64,000 nucleotides of DNA from Oscillospiraceae bacterium (GTDB taxonomy: Bacteria > Bacillota > Clostridia > Saccharofermentanales > Saccharofermentanaceae), in the NCBI GenBank assembly GCA_902780785.1, contig CACZGS010000008.1:1-64000 (forward strand), given 5' to 3'. Positions 34,849-43,406 of the stretch are shown one piece after another; the first letter of the stretch is position 1, and every line of letters starts with the position of its first letter. The position numbers and the translations under genes are program-made. The notes under the pieces were generated by a model. The model did no database searches, had not been told where the DNA came from, and saw only the letters and a program-made list of their open reading frames with translations.

Positions 34849-35986
34849 TTTCTACCGCTCTCTTATATAAATCTTCCAGCTTTCTTATATTAGTACTTAT
34901 ATCGAAACCTTTTTCAATAAAGAATTCTCTCCGGACACATCTTACATTGTATTCTTTCATCATGGCTTCAGTCACGTCAGCCCAGACAGAAGGGCTCGCG
35001 CTAAGGCTTAAGGACTTAACTTTCTCCGTTAATAATGCAACTTCAGATATAGTATCTGATACAACGCATATCAGGTCGGCTGCCTGTGCTTCAAGCAAAG
35101 CTATTGGCAGGCCCTCATAAAGAGACGGGAAAAGGAAGATATCAGATGCCGTAAGAAGACCGGGAATATCATTTCTGTTACCCAGGAAAAGAACATCTTC
35201 TCTAAGTCCAAGCTCTTCCGCTTTTGCCTTTATATTGTCCTGTTCTTCACCGGTACCAACAAGAACAAGCTTGTAAGAATCATCACGCTTATGAAGTTCA
35301 TTGAATACATCAATGACCATGCCGTGATTCTTCTGGGTACGGAACTGGCCGACATGAATGATCACTTTCCTTCCATCAAGGCCTAATTCCTTCCGCACGG
35401 CATTTCTAGTGTCTTCATCATAAGCATATGCCGACGAATCGATCGAATTATTGAGGAGAAGGTATTTATCACCATTGCATATCTTATCGCCGAAGAGCCA
35501 TTTGCCAGCTTCAGGAGAACAAGCAACGAAATATCCGGCATAGCGCCTTAAGAGGTGCTTCTCATAGATCAGATAACACTTATGAAGATGGTCCTTTAAC
35601 CCCTTTGGATTATCAAGCTGGTCAGTATTATGGCTGTGTGCAATAAGTGCCTTTACGCCATGCTTTTTCGCTGCCTTAAGAGCCTCTTCACCGATCGCAT
35701 CCATATGAGTATGTACAATGTCGTACTTGTGATCTCTGAAGAACTCATCAAGCTCCCTGTTATGAAGCTTTCTGTCTACGCCTCTTGCCGTTATCTGATA
35801 AAACTCACAGCCTAATGATTCAAGATATTTCTTATCATCAGACTGATCCGGGGTCTTATCGAAAATAAGGAAATCAATATGGAATCTGTCACGATCGATA
35901 TTCTTCACGATATTGATCATGACATTTTCTGTACCGCCCTTTTTCAACGGACAACCGAAAACAAAAATTATTCTTAAAGGGTTCAT
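34841..35986 (-). CDS. Family 4 glycosyltransferase
   Basis: A 381-residue GT-B enzyme. VFGCPLKKGGTENVMINIV (about residues 8-26) and the C-terminal FPSLYEGLPIALLEAQA (E-x7-E motif) are clear GT4 marks. It overlaps the next GT4 (ATGA, 35983-35986) and the Stealth gene. It acts at the cytoplasmic membrane face on lipid-linked sugars. Substrate is unknown. Confidence 0.9.
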   Translation of the reverse strand: MNPLRIIFVFGCPLKKGGTENVMINIVKNIDRDRFHIDFLIFDKTPDQSDDKKYLESLGCEFYQITARGVDRKLHNRELDEFFRDHKYDIVHTHMDAIGEEALKAAKKHGVKALIAHSHNTDQLDNPKGLKDHLHKCYLIYEKHLLRRYAGYFVACSPEAGKWLFGDKICNGDKYLLLNNSIDSSAYAYDEDTRNAVRKELGLDGRKVIIHVGQFRTQKNHGMVIDVFNELHKRDDSYKLVLVGTGEEQDNIKAKAEELGLREDVLFLGNRNDIPGLLTASDIFLFPSLYEGLPIALLEAQAADLICVVSDTISEVALLTEKVKSLSLSASPSVWADVTEAMMKEYNVRCVRREFFIEKGFDISTNIRKLEDLYKRAVENG

Positions 35987-37167
35987 ACAAGTTCCTCGTA
36001 AAGCTTCATATATGCCTCATATGTCTTATCCTTCGGGAACCTGAAAGAGCTTACCTCTATCCTCTTACCTGCATCACAGATCTCTCCGATCTTCAGGGCA
36101 ACAGTTTTAAGATCATGAGGTTCAACGATATATCCGTCATTCTCCGTCATGGTCTCAGGGATTCCCGTACAGTTATATGCGACAACAGGTGTTCCGCACG
36201 CAAGAGATTCAACATTAGGAAGACCGAATGTCTCTTCCACGCTCGCATTAAAAAGAACATTGGAAGCGCTGTATATCTCGGCAAGTTCCTTTGGGCCATC
36301 GGTCCTTCCGATACCGAGCATGTTGTCCGGAAGCGATGCCTTTTGCTTATCATTGAGTCCTACAAGAACGATCTTATACCGTTCATCTAAGATCTTCGAT
36401 AATCCAATAAAATCCGCAAGGCCTTTTCTCGTATCCCAGGTGCTCGCAACACCTAAAACGATACGCTTATCACCCACATCATATTTGATCCTGAAATTAC
36501 CTGAAGAAGGCTTAAAGACGGATGTATCTATGCCGTTATAGATAACTCTTGAAGGCAGGTCTTTTAAATATGACTCCTTCACTTCGTTATCAAGCCACTT
36601 CGAGACACAAACCAGGTGAAGGTTCTTAACGGAATGGAACATCTGATTCTTTTCACTGAAATTCCTAGAAGAATTATCCTTGAAGATACTTGCCGGATAA
36701 GCCTTTTTCTGAGGACATTTGGTGCATCCGGTCAGCTTCCATTTATCACATCCTGCCATGCTGTAATAGCAGCAGTGCCCGGTATATGCCCAGCAATCAT
36801 GCAGCGTCCATACCACAGGTTTATCTGCTTCCTTAAGATAGTCGAACAACATAGGGACATTTATATAATATCCATGAAGATTATGGAGATGAATGATATC
36901 CGGATCGTACTCTTTGATCTGCTTGATAAGCTTCTCCGTTGCACCTCTTGAATAATGACCGGCTTTGTCAGTAAGTCTGGTAAGAACTCCGTCAGTATAG
37001 ACCGATAAAGGATTTCCTATCTTGAACGACGGAACATCACCGGGAACTTCGTTTCTTGCAAATGCAACAGCGCCTTCATTACCATGCGCTCTTAATGTGC
37101 GGTAAATATCAACGGCGATCTTGCCGGTGCTCAAATTTCCGAATGTGTTTATCTGCAGTACTTTCAC
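35983..37167 (-). CDS. Family 4 glycosyltransferase
   Basis: A 394-residue GT4 with a GTG start at 37167 (AGGTGA nine bases upstream). Like colanic-acid-type enzymes it begins VLQINTFGNLSTGKIAVDIY, has HLHNLHGYYINV and HDCWAYTGHCCYY, and the E-x7-E region NASVEETFGLPNVESLACGT. A Cys-rich stretch (CCYYSMAGCDKWKLTGCTKC, about residues 133-152) may bind a metal; this is usual in the family. It overlaps the downstream GT4 by four bases. Confidence 0.9.
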   Translation of the reverse strand: MKVLQINTFGNLSTGKIAVDIYRTLRAHGNEGAVAFARNEVPGDVPSFKIGNPLSVYTDGVLTRLTDKAGHYSRGATEKLIKQIKEYDPDIIHLHNLHGYYINVPMLFDYLKEADKPVVWTLHDCWAYTGHCCYYSMAGCDKWKLTGCTKCPQKKAYPASIFKDNSSRNFSEKNQMFHSVKNLHLVCVSKWLDNEVKESYLKDLPSRVIYNGIDTSVFKPSSGNFRIKYDVGDKRIVLGVASTWDTRKGLADFIGLSKILDERYKIVLVGLNDKQKASLPDNMLGIGRTDGPKELAEIYSASNVLFNASVEETFGLPNVESLACGTPVVAYNCTGIPETMTENDGYIVEPHDLKTVALKIGEICDAGKRIEVSSFRFPKDKTYEAYMKLYEELV

Positions 37168-37186
37168 GCTGTATCACCTGGATCAA

Positions 37187-38464
37187 TCAGAGCTTTGATA
37201 TCACATCTGTATATTTCTTAATGCTTATATCTTTTGTAAGGTTCATAACCAGATAATCGTGGCCTTTTGTGCCCATTTCAGCAAGTTCCCTGCTGTCCGC
37301 ATTCTCGATGAACCATCTGATGTTATCTTCAACAGCCTTGTAATCACAGGGTTCGGATACTTTGCCGCAGCCGATCTCATTGATGAGGATCTCGACTTCG
37401 GAACCCTTCTCGAGCACTGCAAGAACAGGCTTTGCAACGCCTGCAATACCGTAGAACTTACTGGGACAAGATACGCCCTTAATTCCCTTGGCATTTACGC
37501 ACCAGTGAACATCAGCAGCATTGAGGCTATAGATGAGCTTGTCTTTGTCCTGATAAGGGATGAACTTAACGGAATCCATGTTGTGCTCTTTAACGTAAGC
37601 TGTGAGCTTATCGAGCACGCTTCCTGCGCCGACGAACGCGAAAACAACGTCCCTGCCGTCAGGAGTCTTGCTGCCGTTAAACTTTTCGATGACTTTGATA
37701 AGGCCTTCAAGATCGTAGTAAAGACCGATATTGCCCGAATACATGATTATGTACTTGTTCTCAAGGCCGTACTTCTGCTTGAACTCAATGATACCGGGAT
37801 CAGAAGGATCCAAAGGATATATCTGCTTCTCGTCGATCCAGTTGTTGATCATAGTGTAATTGGGAACTTCTTCTCCCTTGAACCTGTTCTTCAGCGTATC
37901 GACAAGGTCTCTGCCTACTGTGATAACGAGATCAGACTTCCTGCAGGACTTCTTATCAAGACTCATAGCGATCTTCATTACGGGCTTCATCTTCACATAG
38001 CCCGTAGCTTCGATCTGCTCGGGATTAAAGTCCTGGATGCAGTAGATGAAATTAGGGTGAGCGCCATTTTCTGTCCTGATCTTTTTCTTGCCGTAAAGGC
38101 CCAACATGCCGCCCATAATGGGAGGCTGGGATATCGTGAAGACATAGTCCTGGTGACCTGCCTTCTTAGTTACTTTCTTAGCCTGAGTGTAATAAGCAAG
38201 GAGATTTTTGATCCTGCTCTTCTTGCTGCTCTTGGAGAACTCCGGGACAGGAACTCTTAAGATCTTTACGCCGTTCAACTCTTCTTCGTAGATCTTCTTT
38301 TCCTTGTATTTCTCTTCGATCGTTCCTGTATATGAAGGCACGGTGCAGATAACCGTGACGTCAAAATCGTCCTTCATGCCCTCAGCCATATCCTGAAGGA
38401 TCTGGCCTGTGGACGCCGCATCGGGCGCATAGTAATGAGCATAGATGAGGAGTTTTTTCTTCAT
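37187..38464 (-). CDS. WcaI-like family 4 glycosyltransferase
   Basis: A 425-residue GT4 of the WcaI type: LIYAHYYAPDAASTGQILQD at the start, FTISQPPIMGGMLGLYGKKK, and MYSGNIGLYYDLEG with SCPSKFYGIAGVAKPVLA in the C-domain. WcaI proteins add fucose or glucose residues during colanic acid synthesis, so a fucosyl role is conceivable here because the locus makes GDP-fucose. Its ATG overlaps the stop of the acetyltransferase by one base (TGATG). Confidence 0.88.
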   Translation of the reverse strand: MKKKLLIYAHYYAPDAASTGQILQDMAEGMKDDFDVTVICTVPSYTGTIEEKYKEKKIYEEELNGVKILRVPVPEFSKSSKKSRIKNLLAYYTQAKKVTKKAGHQDYVFTISQPPIMGGMLGLYGKKKIRTENGAHPNFIYCIQDFNPEQIEATGYVKMKPVMKIAMSLDKKSCRKSDLVITVGRDLVDTLKNRFKGEEVPNYTMINNWIDEKQIYPLDPSDPGIIEFKQKYGLENKYIIMYSGNIGLYYDLEGLIKVIEKFNGSKTPDGRDVVFAFVGAGSVLDKLTAYVKEHNMDSVKFIPYQDKDKLIYSLNAADVHWCVNAKGIKGVSCPSKFYGIAGVAKPVLAVLEKGSEVEILINEIGCGKVSEPCDYKAVEDNIRWFIENADSRELAEMGTKGHDYLVMNLTKDISIKKYTDVISKL

Positions 38465-39045
38465 CAGGATTCTCCGGTTTTTCTAATGCATCTTGCGGGA
38501 TTGCCTACGATAACGGAATCAGGTTCGAACTTGCCTGATACTACGGCGCCTGCGCCAACGACGCAGCCGTCACCTAACTCGGTTCCTTTAAGGATTATTG
38601 CGTTGCATCCGATAAAGCAGTTCTTGCCGATCTTAATGGGCTTAGCCGGGATCAGATCACTGTCTCCGCCGTTCTTGTCCATGAGGAGCTTATTTCTTGT
38701 CTCTGCTTCGATGGGATGGAAATCATTGTCCAGGATCTTTGTATTGCCGCCGATGGCAGTATTCTCGCCGATCTCAATACCTTTACGCGCATAGATCGTA
38801 ACACCGCTCATGCCTACATTATCGCCGATCCTGATATATGCTCCGGGAGCGCGCGTAACGATTATCGTCCTGCTGTATAGTCCTACGAGATTAGAAAGGA
38901 ATGAAGACTTGACGGTAACGTTGTTTCCGATCGTAAGCTCAGCGCCCTTCTTGTTATAGATAAAGGGACATCCCTTCAGAAGAAGGTTCTTGCCGAACCT
39001 CACTTTCGAAGCCTTCATAACGAGTTTGTACCAGTTGCTGTTCAT
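38464..39045 (-). CDS. Hexapeptide-repeat acyltransferase
   Basis: A 193-residue left-handed beta-helix protein. Isoleucine-patch repeats run from about residue 35 to 175 (LTIGNNVTVKSS, IRIGDNVGMSG, IEIGENTAIGGN, IKIGKNCFIGCN, GDGCVVGAGAVVSG), with DNDFHPI as the likely catalytic histidine loop, as in WcaF/maltose acetyltransferases. It would add acetyl groups to a sugar of the glycan or its precursor. It lies between the initiating transferase and the WcaI-like enzyme. Confidence 0.9.
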   Translation of the reverse strand: MNSNWYKLVMKASKVRFGKNLLLKGCPFIYNKKGAELTIGNNVTVKSSFLSNLVGLYSRTIIVTRAPGAYIRIGDNVGMSGVTIYARKGIEIGENTAIGGNTKILDNDFHPIEAETRNKLLMDKNGGDSDLIPAKPIKIGKNCFIGCNAIILKGTELGDGCVVGAGAVVSGKFEPDSVIVGNPARCIRKTGES

Positions 39046-39068
39046 GTCCCCTCCTGACAGTCCCTAAC

Positions 39069-40511
39069 TTACATTGCGCCTCTGCCTGTAAATACGACTC
39101 CAATCGTCTTTACCAGTATCATGAAATCAAGTCCCAGGCTCCAGTTGGAAATGTATTCCGTATCAAGCCTTACGACTTCCTCGAAATCAGTTATCTCACT
39201 TCTTCCCGATACCTGCCACATTCCGGTGATGCCAGGCTTAACGGCCATTCTCGCACGGTGGTGGAAATGATATTTCTCATATTCATCGATCGTAGGAGGT
39301 CTTGTACCTACAGTCGACATCGAACCCGTAAGAACATTAAAGAACTGCGGGAATTCATCAAGGCTCGTTCTTCTGATGAACTCGCCGATACCGGTCTTTT
39401 TGGTACCGTCAGGAAGGACTTTGTTGCCGATGATCCTCGGATCGAAGTCCATCTTGAACATCATGCCGTCCTTGACAAGGTTGTCTTCCATGAGTTCCTG
39501 CTTCATGTCTTCAGCGTCCATACGCATCGAACGGAGCTTATAGATCGTGATGTGCTTGCCGTTCTTACCGATTCTCTTCTGCTTGAAGAGGATAGGTCCC
39601 GGTGACTGGATCTTGATGATTGGTCCGATTATTGCCATGATGAGCAATGCAAGGATGCTTCCGATGATACCTGCGAAGACGTCGAAAAGACGCTTGATCA
39701 GGATCTGGACAGGTGTTGCATAGTTGATAGCCGTTGTAAGGACTGATGTGCCGCCGATCTTCTCGGAGAATCTCTTAACGCCGTTCCTTCCCATGTAAGG
39801 AACATGATAATGAGTGGGAACAGCCATTATGGCACATGCATCCATGAGCTTAATTACCATTCTGTCGTTGATCGGAGCATCGATATATACCGAATCGATC
39901 CATTCCTTTGCGATATACTGTGAAGCCTTTTTTATGTCACATACGACGGGAATGCCGTGAATGCTTGCGATATTGGATGATTCGAGCAAAACGATGCCGA
40001 CGATATCATAGCCTGCGCGGTTATCGCTCAAGAGCTGTGTGATAAGCTGATCGGCGCTCTTCTCGGATACGACAACGAGCATGTTGTTTCTTTCTCTTCT
40101 GAACTTGCCTCTTCTTAAGATCTCTTTGAAAAGGATCCTGACGCAGTATCCTGCGACAGAATAAATAAGCATCGTTCCTGCTAATACGAATCTGGAATAA
40201 TAGACATCCTGCTGTGTGGAGAACAGATAGAAAACGATAACGGCAAATACATAAAAGCAATGCTTGCCGTGCTCGATGAGCTCTCTTGTGTATGTACGCT
40301 TGATAACGTCGTGAAGTGAATTATTAAGTACGATGACAAGAAGATCTGCAAGTAATAGAACTATGCCGAGATTTCTGTATACACGTGTTAAGTATGCCCA
40401 TTCCTCAAAGCGGAAATAATATACGAGCATATATGAGAGCTGAAGGATTATGAGATCCAGCAACATAAAGTCTATGTGCTTTGACCAGCCTTGTGCGTTT
40501 CTCTTGTACAC
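39069..40511 (-). CDS. Polyprenyl glycosylphosphotransferase (initiating sugar transferase, first copy)
   Basis: A 480-residue WbaP/CpsE-type initiating enzyme. Four or five membrane segments (residues 13-120), a Rossmann-like middle, one more membrane segment, and a C-terminal transferase with KRLFDVFAG, FKQKRIGKNGK, YKLRSMRMDAEDM, TSLDEFPQFFNV and VKPGITGMWQVSGRS. The GTG at 40511 is chosen: AAAGGAAAG lies seven bases upstream and the protein then starts MYKRNAQGWSKHIDF, as relatives do. A TTG at 40571 would overlap loaP. It transfers the first sugar 1-phosphate to undecaprenyl phosphate. Confidence 0.9.
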   Translation of the reverse strand: MYKRNAQGWSKHIDFMLLDLIILQLSYMLVYYFRFEEWAYLTRVYRNLGIVLLLADLLVIVLNNSLHDVIKRTYTRELIEHGKHCFYVFAVIVFYLFSTQQDVYYSRFVLAGTMLIYSVAGYCVRILFKEILRRGKFRRERNNMLVVVSEKSADQLITQLLSDNRAGYDIVGIVLLESSNIASIHGIPVVCDIKKASQYIAKEWIDSVYIDAPINDRMVIKLMDACAIMAVPTHYHVPYMGRNGVKRFSEKIGGTSVLTTAINYATPVQILIKRLFDVFAGIIGSILALLIMAIIGPIIKIQSPGPILFKQKRIGKNGKHITIYKLRSMRMDAEDMKQELMEDNLVKDGMMFKMDFDPRIIGNKVLPDGTKKTGIGEFIRRTSLDEFPQFFNVLTGSMSTVGTRPPTIDEYEKYHFHHRARMAVKPGITGMWQVSGRSEITDFEEVVRLDTEYISNWSLGLDFMILVKTIGVVFTGRGAM

Positions 40512-40536
40512 TAAATATCTTTCCTTTTGCCTGTAA

Positions 40537-41052
40537 TCAAGATTTGGAAGGAATCTTCTCGATGATCTCAAGGCCTACCTTGATCTCACGCGGACCACCC
40601 ATGAAGTCAGCCCGGATGATCGCAATTCGCTTATGACGGTTAACCTTTAATATGCTTCCTTCCAGTCCGTGCAAAGGTCCGTATTTGATGGTGATCTTAT
40701 CCCCTTCGATCACGCCTACAGATTCCTGGGCGATATAATCGTCTCCGATCAGGATCCTCAAGAATCGCTCCTCGTCAGGTGATATGGGGCTGTAACCGCT
40801 CTCGGTTCCAAGTATCTTCGTGAAAGCATTGATCTTCTTCAATCGAAGATAAAAGCCTTCTACATCATTTGTCTGGAAGAAAATGTATCCCGGGAAAAGC
40901 GGCGTGGTAACCTTCGTCCATTCGCCCTTGAAACATTTTCTCCGTTCAAACAAAGGAACGAAGATCTCCTCATCATCAGCCTTGACTTCGAGCTTCAATC
41001 TGTCAGCCAGTTTGCGCTCATCGCCCGTGCGCACTTGAACAACGTACCACAT
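40537..41052 (-). CDS. LoaP-type NusG paralogue (operon antiterminator)
   Basis: A 171-residue specialised NusG. The NGN domain (WYVVQVRTGDERKLADRL, TTPLFPGYIFFQ) and the C-terminal KOW region (GVIEGDKITIKYGPLHGLEG) are complete. Members placed at the head of polysaccharide or polyketide operons act as LoaP antiterminators that carry RNA polymerase through internal terminators. Here the gene follows a strong terminator (41149-41175) and precedes over 20 kb of collinear genes. No ribosome site precedes the ATG (gataaaatatcgtc), so translation may be weak or need a leaderless-like start. A TATAAT at 41082-41087 could provide a minor promoter. Confidence 0.88.
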   Translation of the reverse strand: MWYVVQVRTGDERKLADRLKLEVKADDEEIFVPLFERRKCFKGEWTKVTTPLFPGYIFFQTNDVEGFYLRLKKINAFTKILGTESGYSPISPDEERFLRILIGDDYIAQESVGVIEGDKITIKYGPLHGLEGSILKVNRHKRIAIIRADFMGGPREIKVGLEIIEKIPSKS

Positions 41053-41148
41053 GACGATATTTTATCATTAAATCCAAAAGTATTATAAATAAGAAAAATG
41101 GGGTATTTTGTAAGGGTTTTGGTGATATTGTGTAAGAAAAATGAAAGA

Positions 41149-41175
41149 ATCCCCCGCATTTTTACTGCGGGGGAT
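41149..41175 (-). terminator. Strong terminator between wzz-like gene and loaP
   Basis: A perfect 10-bp stem atcccccgca / tgcgggggat with a seven-base loop. On the minus strand it is followed by TCTTTCATTTTTCTT. It lies 27 bases after the wzz-like stop, so transcripts from the 42773 promoter must pass it to reach loaP and the rest of the locus. Confidence 0.88.
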
Positions 41176-41202
41176 CTATTTCTAAAAGCGGGTTGATTTT
41201 TA

Positions 41203-42744
41203 TCAGATTATGATCGCTCCGATGATCTTTGTGCCTGCATTATTGATCAGGTCGATCTCATTTGCGATGTCTTTGCAGAGTGATACTTTTCGCTGTTCGA
41301 GAAGAACTACGGCATCATAATCCGGAATATCCTTGAGCACGTCAGGATCGCTGAAGATGTCAGGCTTGAAATCGCCCTTAAGGCCGAGCTTCTTGACAGT
41401 CTCTTCCATAGCCTTCTTATCACCTGTACCGGTAATGAGGACCTTATCAAGACCCTTTATGATATTGGCGTAATTGTTTGAAATGAGCTTGTTGACATTC
41501 TCTGCGCTCATCTTGGAATCATCTTCGGACTTAACGTCGATATACTCGGTATACTTGCATCTGTTGCCTGTGGGCTTCAAGACACCGATCTTCTTAACAG
41601 ACTTGAACTTACCGAAGAACTGTGCCTGTGTTGTGACCTTCTTGCCGAATACATATGCGAGAATAAGAATAACGGCAACGACAAAGAAACCTGCGATAAA
41701 GCCGATAGCACCGAATTTTACGGAAGACTTAAGATCACCGCCGGATGTTACTTCCACAGTATTATCAGTCAAAGCAGCATCTGATACTAATGCATCAGCC
41801 TCATTCGCAAAATATCCGAGGATATCTTCCTTGCCTGAAAGGTAGAGGTCACTTGCGATCTGGTCAAGAGCATCGTTAAAGCCGATTATCTGCTTCTGCA
41901 ATGTCTCGATCCTTGTTGTCTGATTAGCCTGGTTATCTCTGATCGAAGCGTCGACCTTGACATTATCCTGGACAGCTACCAGCGTGAGCTTATGGTCAGA
42001 GACTTTGTTCTTAAGCTGGCTTACAGAAGATTTAATTCTTGCCTGAATAAGATCTGCAATATCAGCAGTGAATTCATTAGTAGGTCCGATGATCTTAACT
42101 GTGAAAGAAGCAGCTTTGCTTGCGCCTGCTTCTGTTGTGACGATCGAGGAATCGGTGACAGCACTCTCAAAGGAAATGACCTCTTTGATGTAATCGGGCT
42201 TGATATTATGCTCTTTGGCGTAATCATCAAGATAATCACCGCTGAATACGGCATTCTGATAAGCGTTGACCAATGCGCGGTCTACACCTGCAACGGCATT
42301 ATCATCCATCGATACAACATACTGAACCTTCGTCTCATAAACATTCTCCGCATCGATCTGCATATATACGGAATCAGTGACATAACGTCTCTGATGGTCG
42401 ATCTGCGAATTGACACGGGTAATGGTATTTGCAAGGTCTTTTGCCCTGCCTACCTTCTGAACACGGAGCTGATACTCGACATCAGATTCATTATCATACT
42501 GGACACTCGTATCAAGCACATTATTGCTGTAGCTTATGACGCCGTTTGTCTTTCTTGTGATCTTATATGCGAAAAGCGCACCGCCGAGCACGATTGCAAC
42601 GATAAGAATGATGCCGAGATTCCTTAAGACAGAATATAGAAGGTCCTTAAGACTTAACATTGAATCATTCTCGTTAGTATCCAGCATCAGAACAACATTG
42701 TTGTTCGCACTTACATTGGATTGCTCTCTGTTATTCGAATCCAT
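41203..42744 (-). CDS. Wzz-like chain-length determinant with degenerate kinase-like tail
   Basis: A 513-residue polysaccharide co-polymerase. One membrane segment near residue 40 (LRNLGIILIVAIVLGGALFA) and one near 345 (AIGFIAGFFVVAVILILAY) flank a periplasmic/extracytoplasmic region rich in coiled coil. The C-terminal 130 residues look like a Rossmann/BY-kinase-like fold (KVLITGTGDKK, YDAVVLLEQ) but lack a Walker A GxxxxGKT and a tyrosine tail, so kinase activity is unlikely. It is the first gene of the EPS operon, preceded by a promoter at 42773-42801 and AGGAG seven bases before the ATG. Confidence 0.8.
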   Translation of the reverse strand: MDSNNREQSNVSANNNVVLMLDTNENDSMLSLKDLLYSVLRNLGIILIVAIVLGGALFAYKITRKTNGVISYSNNVLDTSVQYDNESDVEYQLRVQKVGRAKDLANTITRVNSQIDHQRRYVTDSVYMQIDAENVYETKVQYVVSMDDNAVAGVDRALVNAYQNAVFSGDYLDDYAKEHNIKPDYIKEVISFESAVTDSSIVTTEAGASKAASFTVKIIGPTNEFTADIADLIQARIKSSVSQLKNKVSDHKLTLVAVQDNVKVDASIRDNQANQTTRIETLQKQIIGFNDALDQIASDLYLSGKEDILGYFANEADALVSDAALTDNTVEVTSGGDLKSSVKFGAIGFIAGFFVVAVILILAYVFGKKVTTQAQFFGKFKSVKKIGVLKPTGNRCKYTEYIDVKSEDDSKMSAENVNKLISNNYANIIKGLDKVLITGTGDKKAMEETVKKLGLKGDFKPDIFSDPDVLKDIPDYDAVVLLEQRKVSLCKDIANEIDLINNAGTKIIGAIII

Positions 42745-42772
42745 CTATTATCTCCTCTTATTTAATATTTTT

Positions 42773-42801
42773 ATTATAGACTGAACGGCTTATCTCTACA
42801 A
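42773..42801 (-). promoter_or_regulatory. Main promoter of the EPS operon
   Basis: Minus-strand TTGTAG (42796-42801), 17 bases, TATAAT (42773-42778), about 28 bases before the ATG at 42744. The leader is therefore very short. Confidence 0.6.
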
Positions 42802-42921
42802 ACGAGCAACCTTGCCTATACTGCCGCCTGACATCAGACATCCTATCGGCAAAATGCCAAAAAGGACTAAGCTCTTCCTTCAGTCCGGACTAATTATGTT
42901 AGGCTCTTTTAAACTTCATAG

Positions 42922-42971
42922 TTGACAAACAAACGTTCTAGCTCTATCATATAAATAGAACATTTGTTTGT
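42922..42971 (+). promoter_or_regulatory. Promoter overlapped by a 16-bp inverted repeat
   Basis: TTGACA (42922-42927), 17 bases, TATCAT (42945-42950) on the plus strand. Arms acaaacaaacgttcta (42925-42940) and tagaacatttgtttgt (42956-42971) form an inverted repeat with one mismatch, covering the -35 and flanking the -10. It drives the transposase remnant, and the repeat may be the end of an insertion sequence or an operator. Confidence 0.6.
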
Positions 42972-42999
42972 TGTTTAGGGAGCCAGAAAGATTTCAGAA

Positions 43000-43404
43000 T
43001 TGAATGAAATCATTGCTGCATATAAGAAATTATCCTTCACTGATCATATTGTGTTTTAAACGCTCCTTTCCAACAATGTAAATGTACGCGATGACAATTT
43101 AAAGGACTTCCTTATTGAAACACGTATTGCCGATGGTAATGCATGTATCTATTGCAAAGGCTCTCATGTCGTTAAGAACGGAAAGTGTAAAGATGGTGTA
43201 CGGCGTTTTCTTTGTCGTTATTGCAAGAAGTCATTTATCCCGAGTTCCTGTTCTATCGCGTTAGGCACAAGAAAAAACTTGAGTGTATGGCTCAGTATCT
43301 GAAATGCATGTCGGATAAAAAGACTCTTAAGGAAACTGCAAAAGAATGTTTCATATCGGCAAGACCGCCGCTTTCATTCGTCACTTAGAGATAAGGGGTA
43401 TGTA
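43000..43404 (+). pseudogene. Decayed zinc-ribbon transposase (IS1595-like) N-terminus
   Basis: Translation from about 43000 gives LNEIIAAYKKLSFTDHIV, an in-frame TAA, then DNLKDFLIETRIADG and a zinc ribbon (CIYCKGSHVVKNG ... RRFLCRYCKKSF). Frame changes near 43280 and 43350 are needed to continue through MAQYLKCMSDKKTLKETA and then KTAAFIRHLEIRG. The order matches the N-terminal zinc ribbon and helix-turn-helix of IS1595-like transposases. The DDE catalytic part is missing; tnpB begins directly after. It is thus a broken transposase interrupted or replaced by the TnpB element. Confidence 0.7.
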
Positions 43405-43406
43405 AC

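Noticed and set aside
37259..38260. A 333-codon plus-strand frame
   Set aside because: It lies wholly antisense to the WcaI-like glycosyltransferase, has no recognisable domain and its reading reflects the codon bias of the real gene.
41992..42627. A 211-codon plus-strand frame
   Set aside because: It is antisense to the wzz-like gene, low in motif content and without a promoter.
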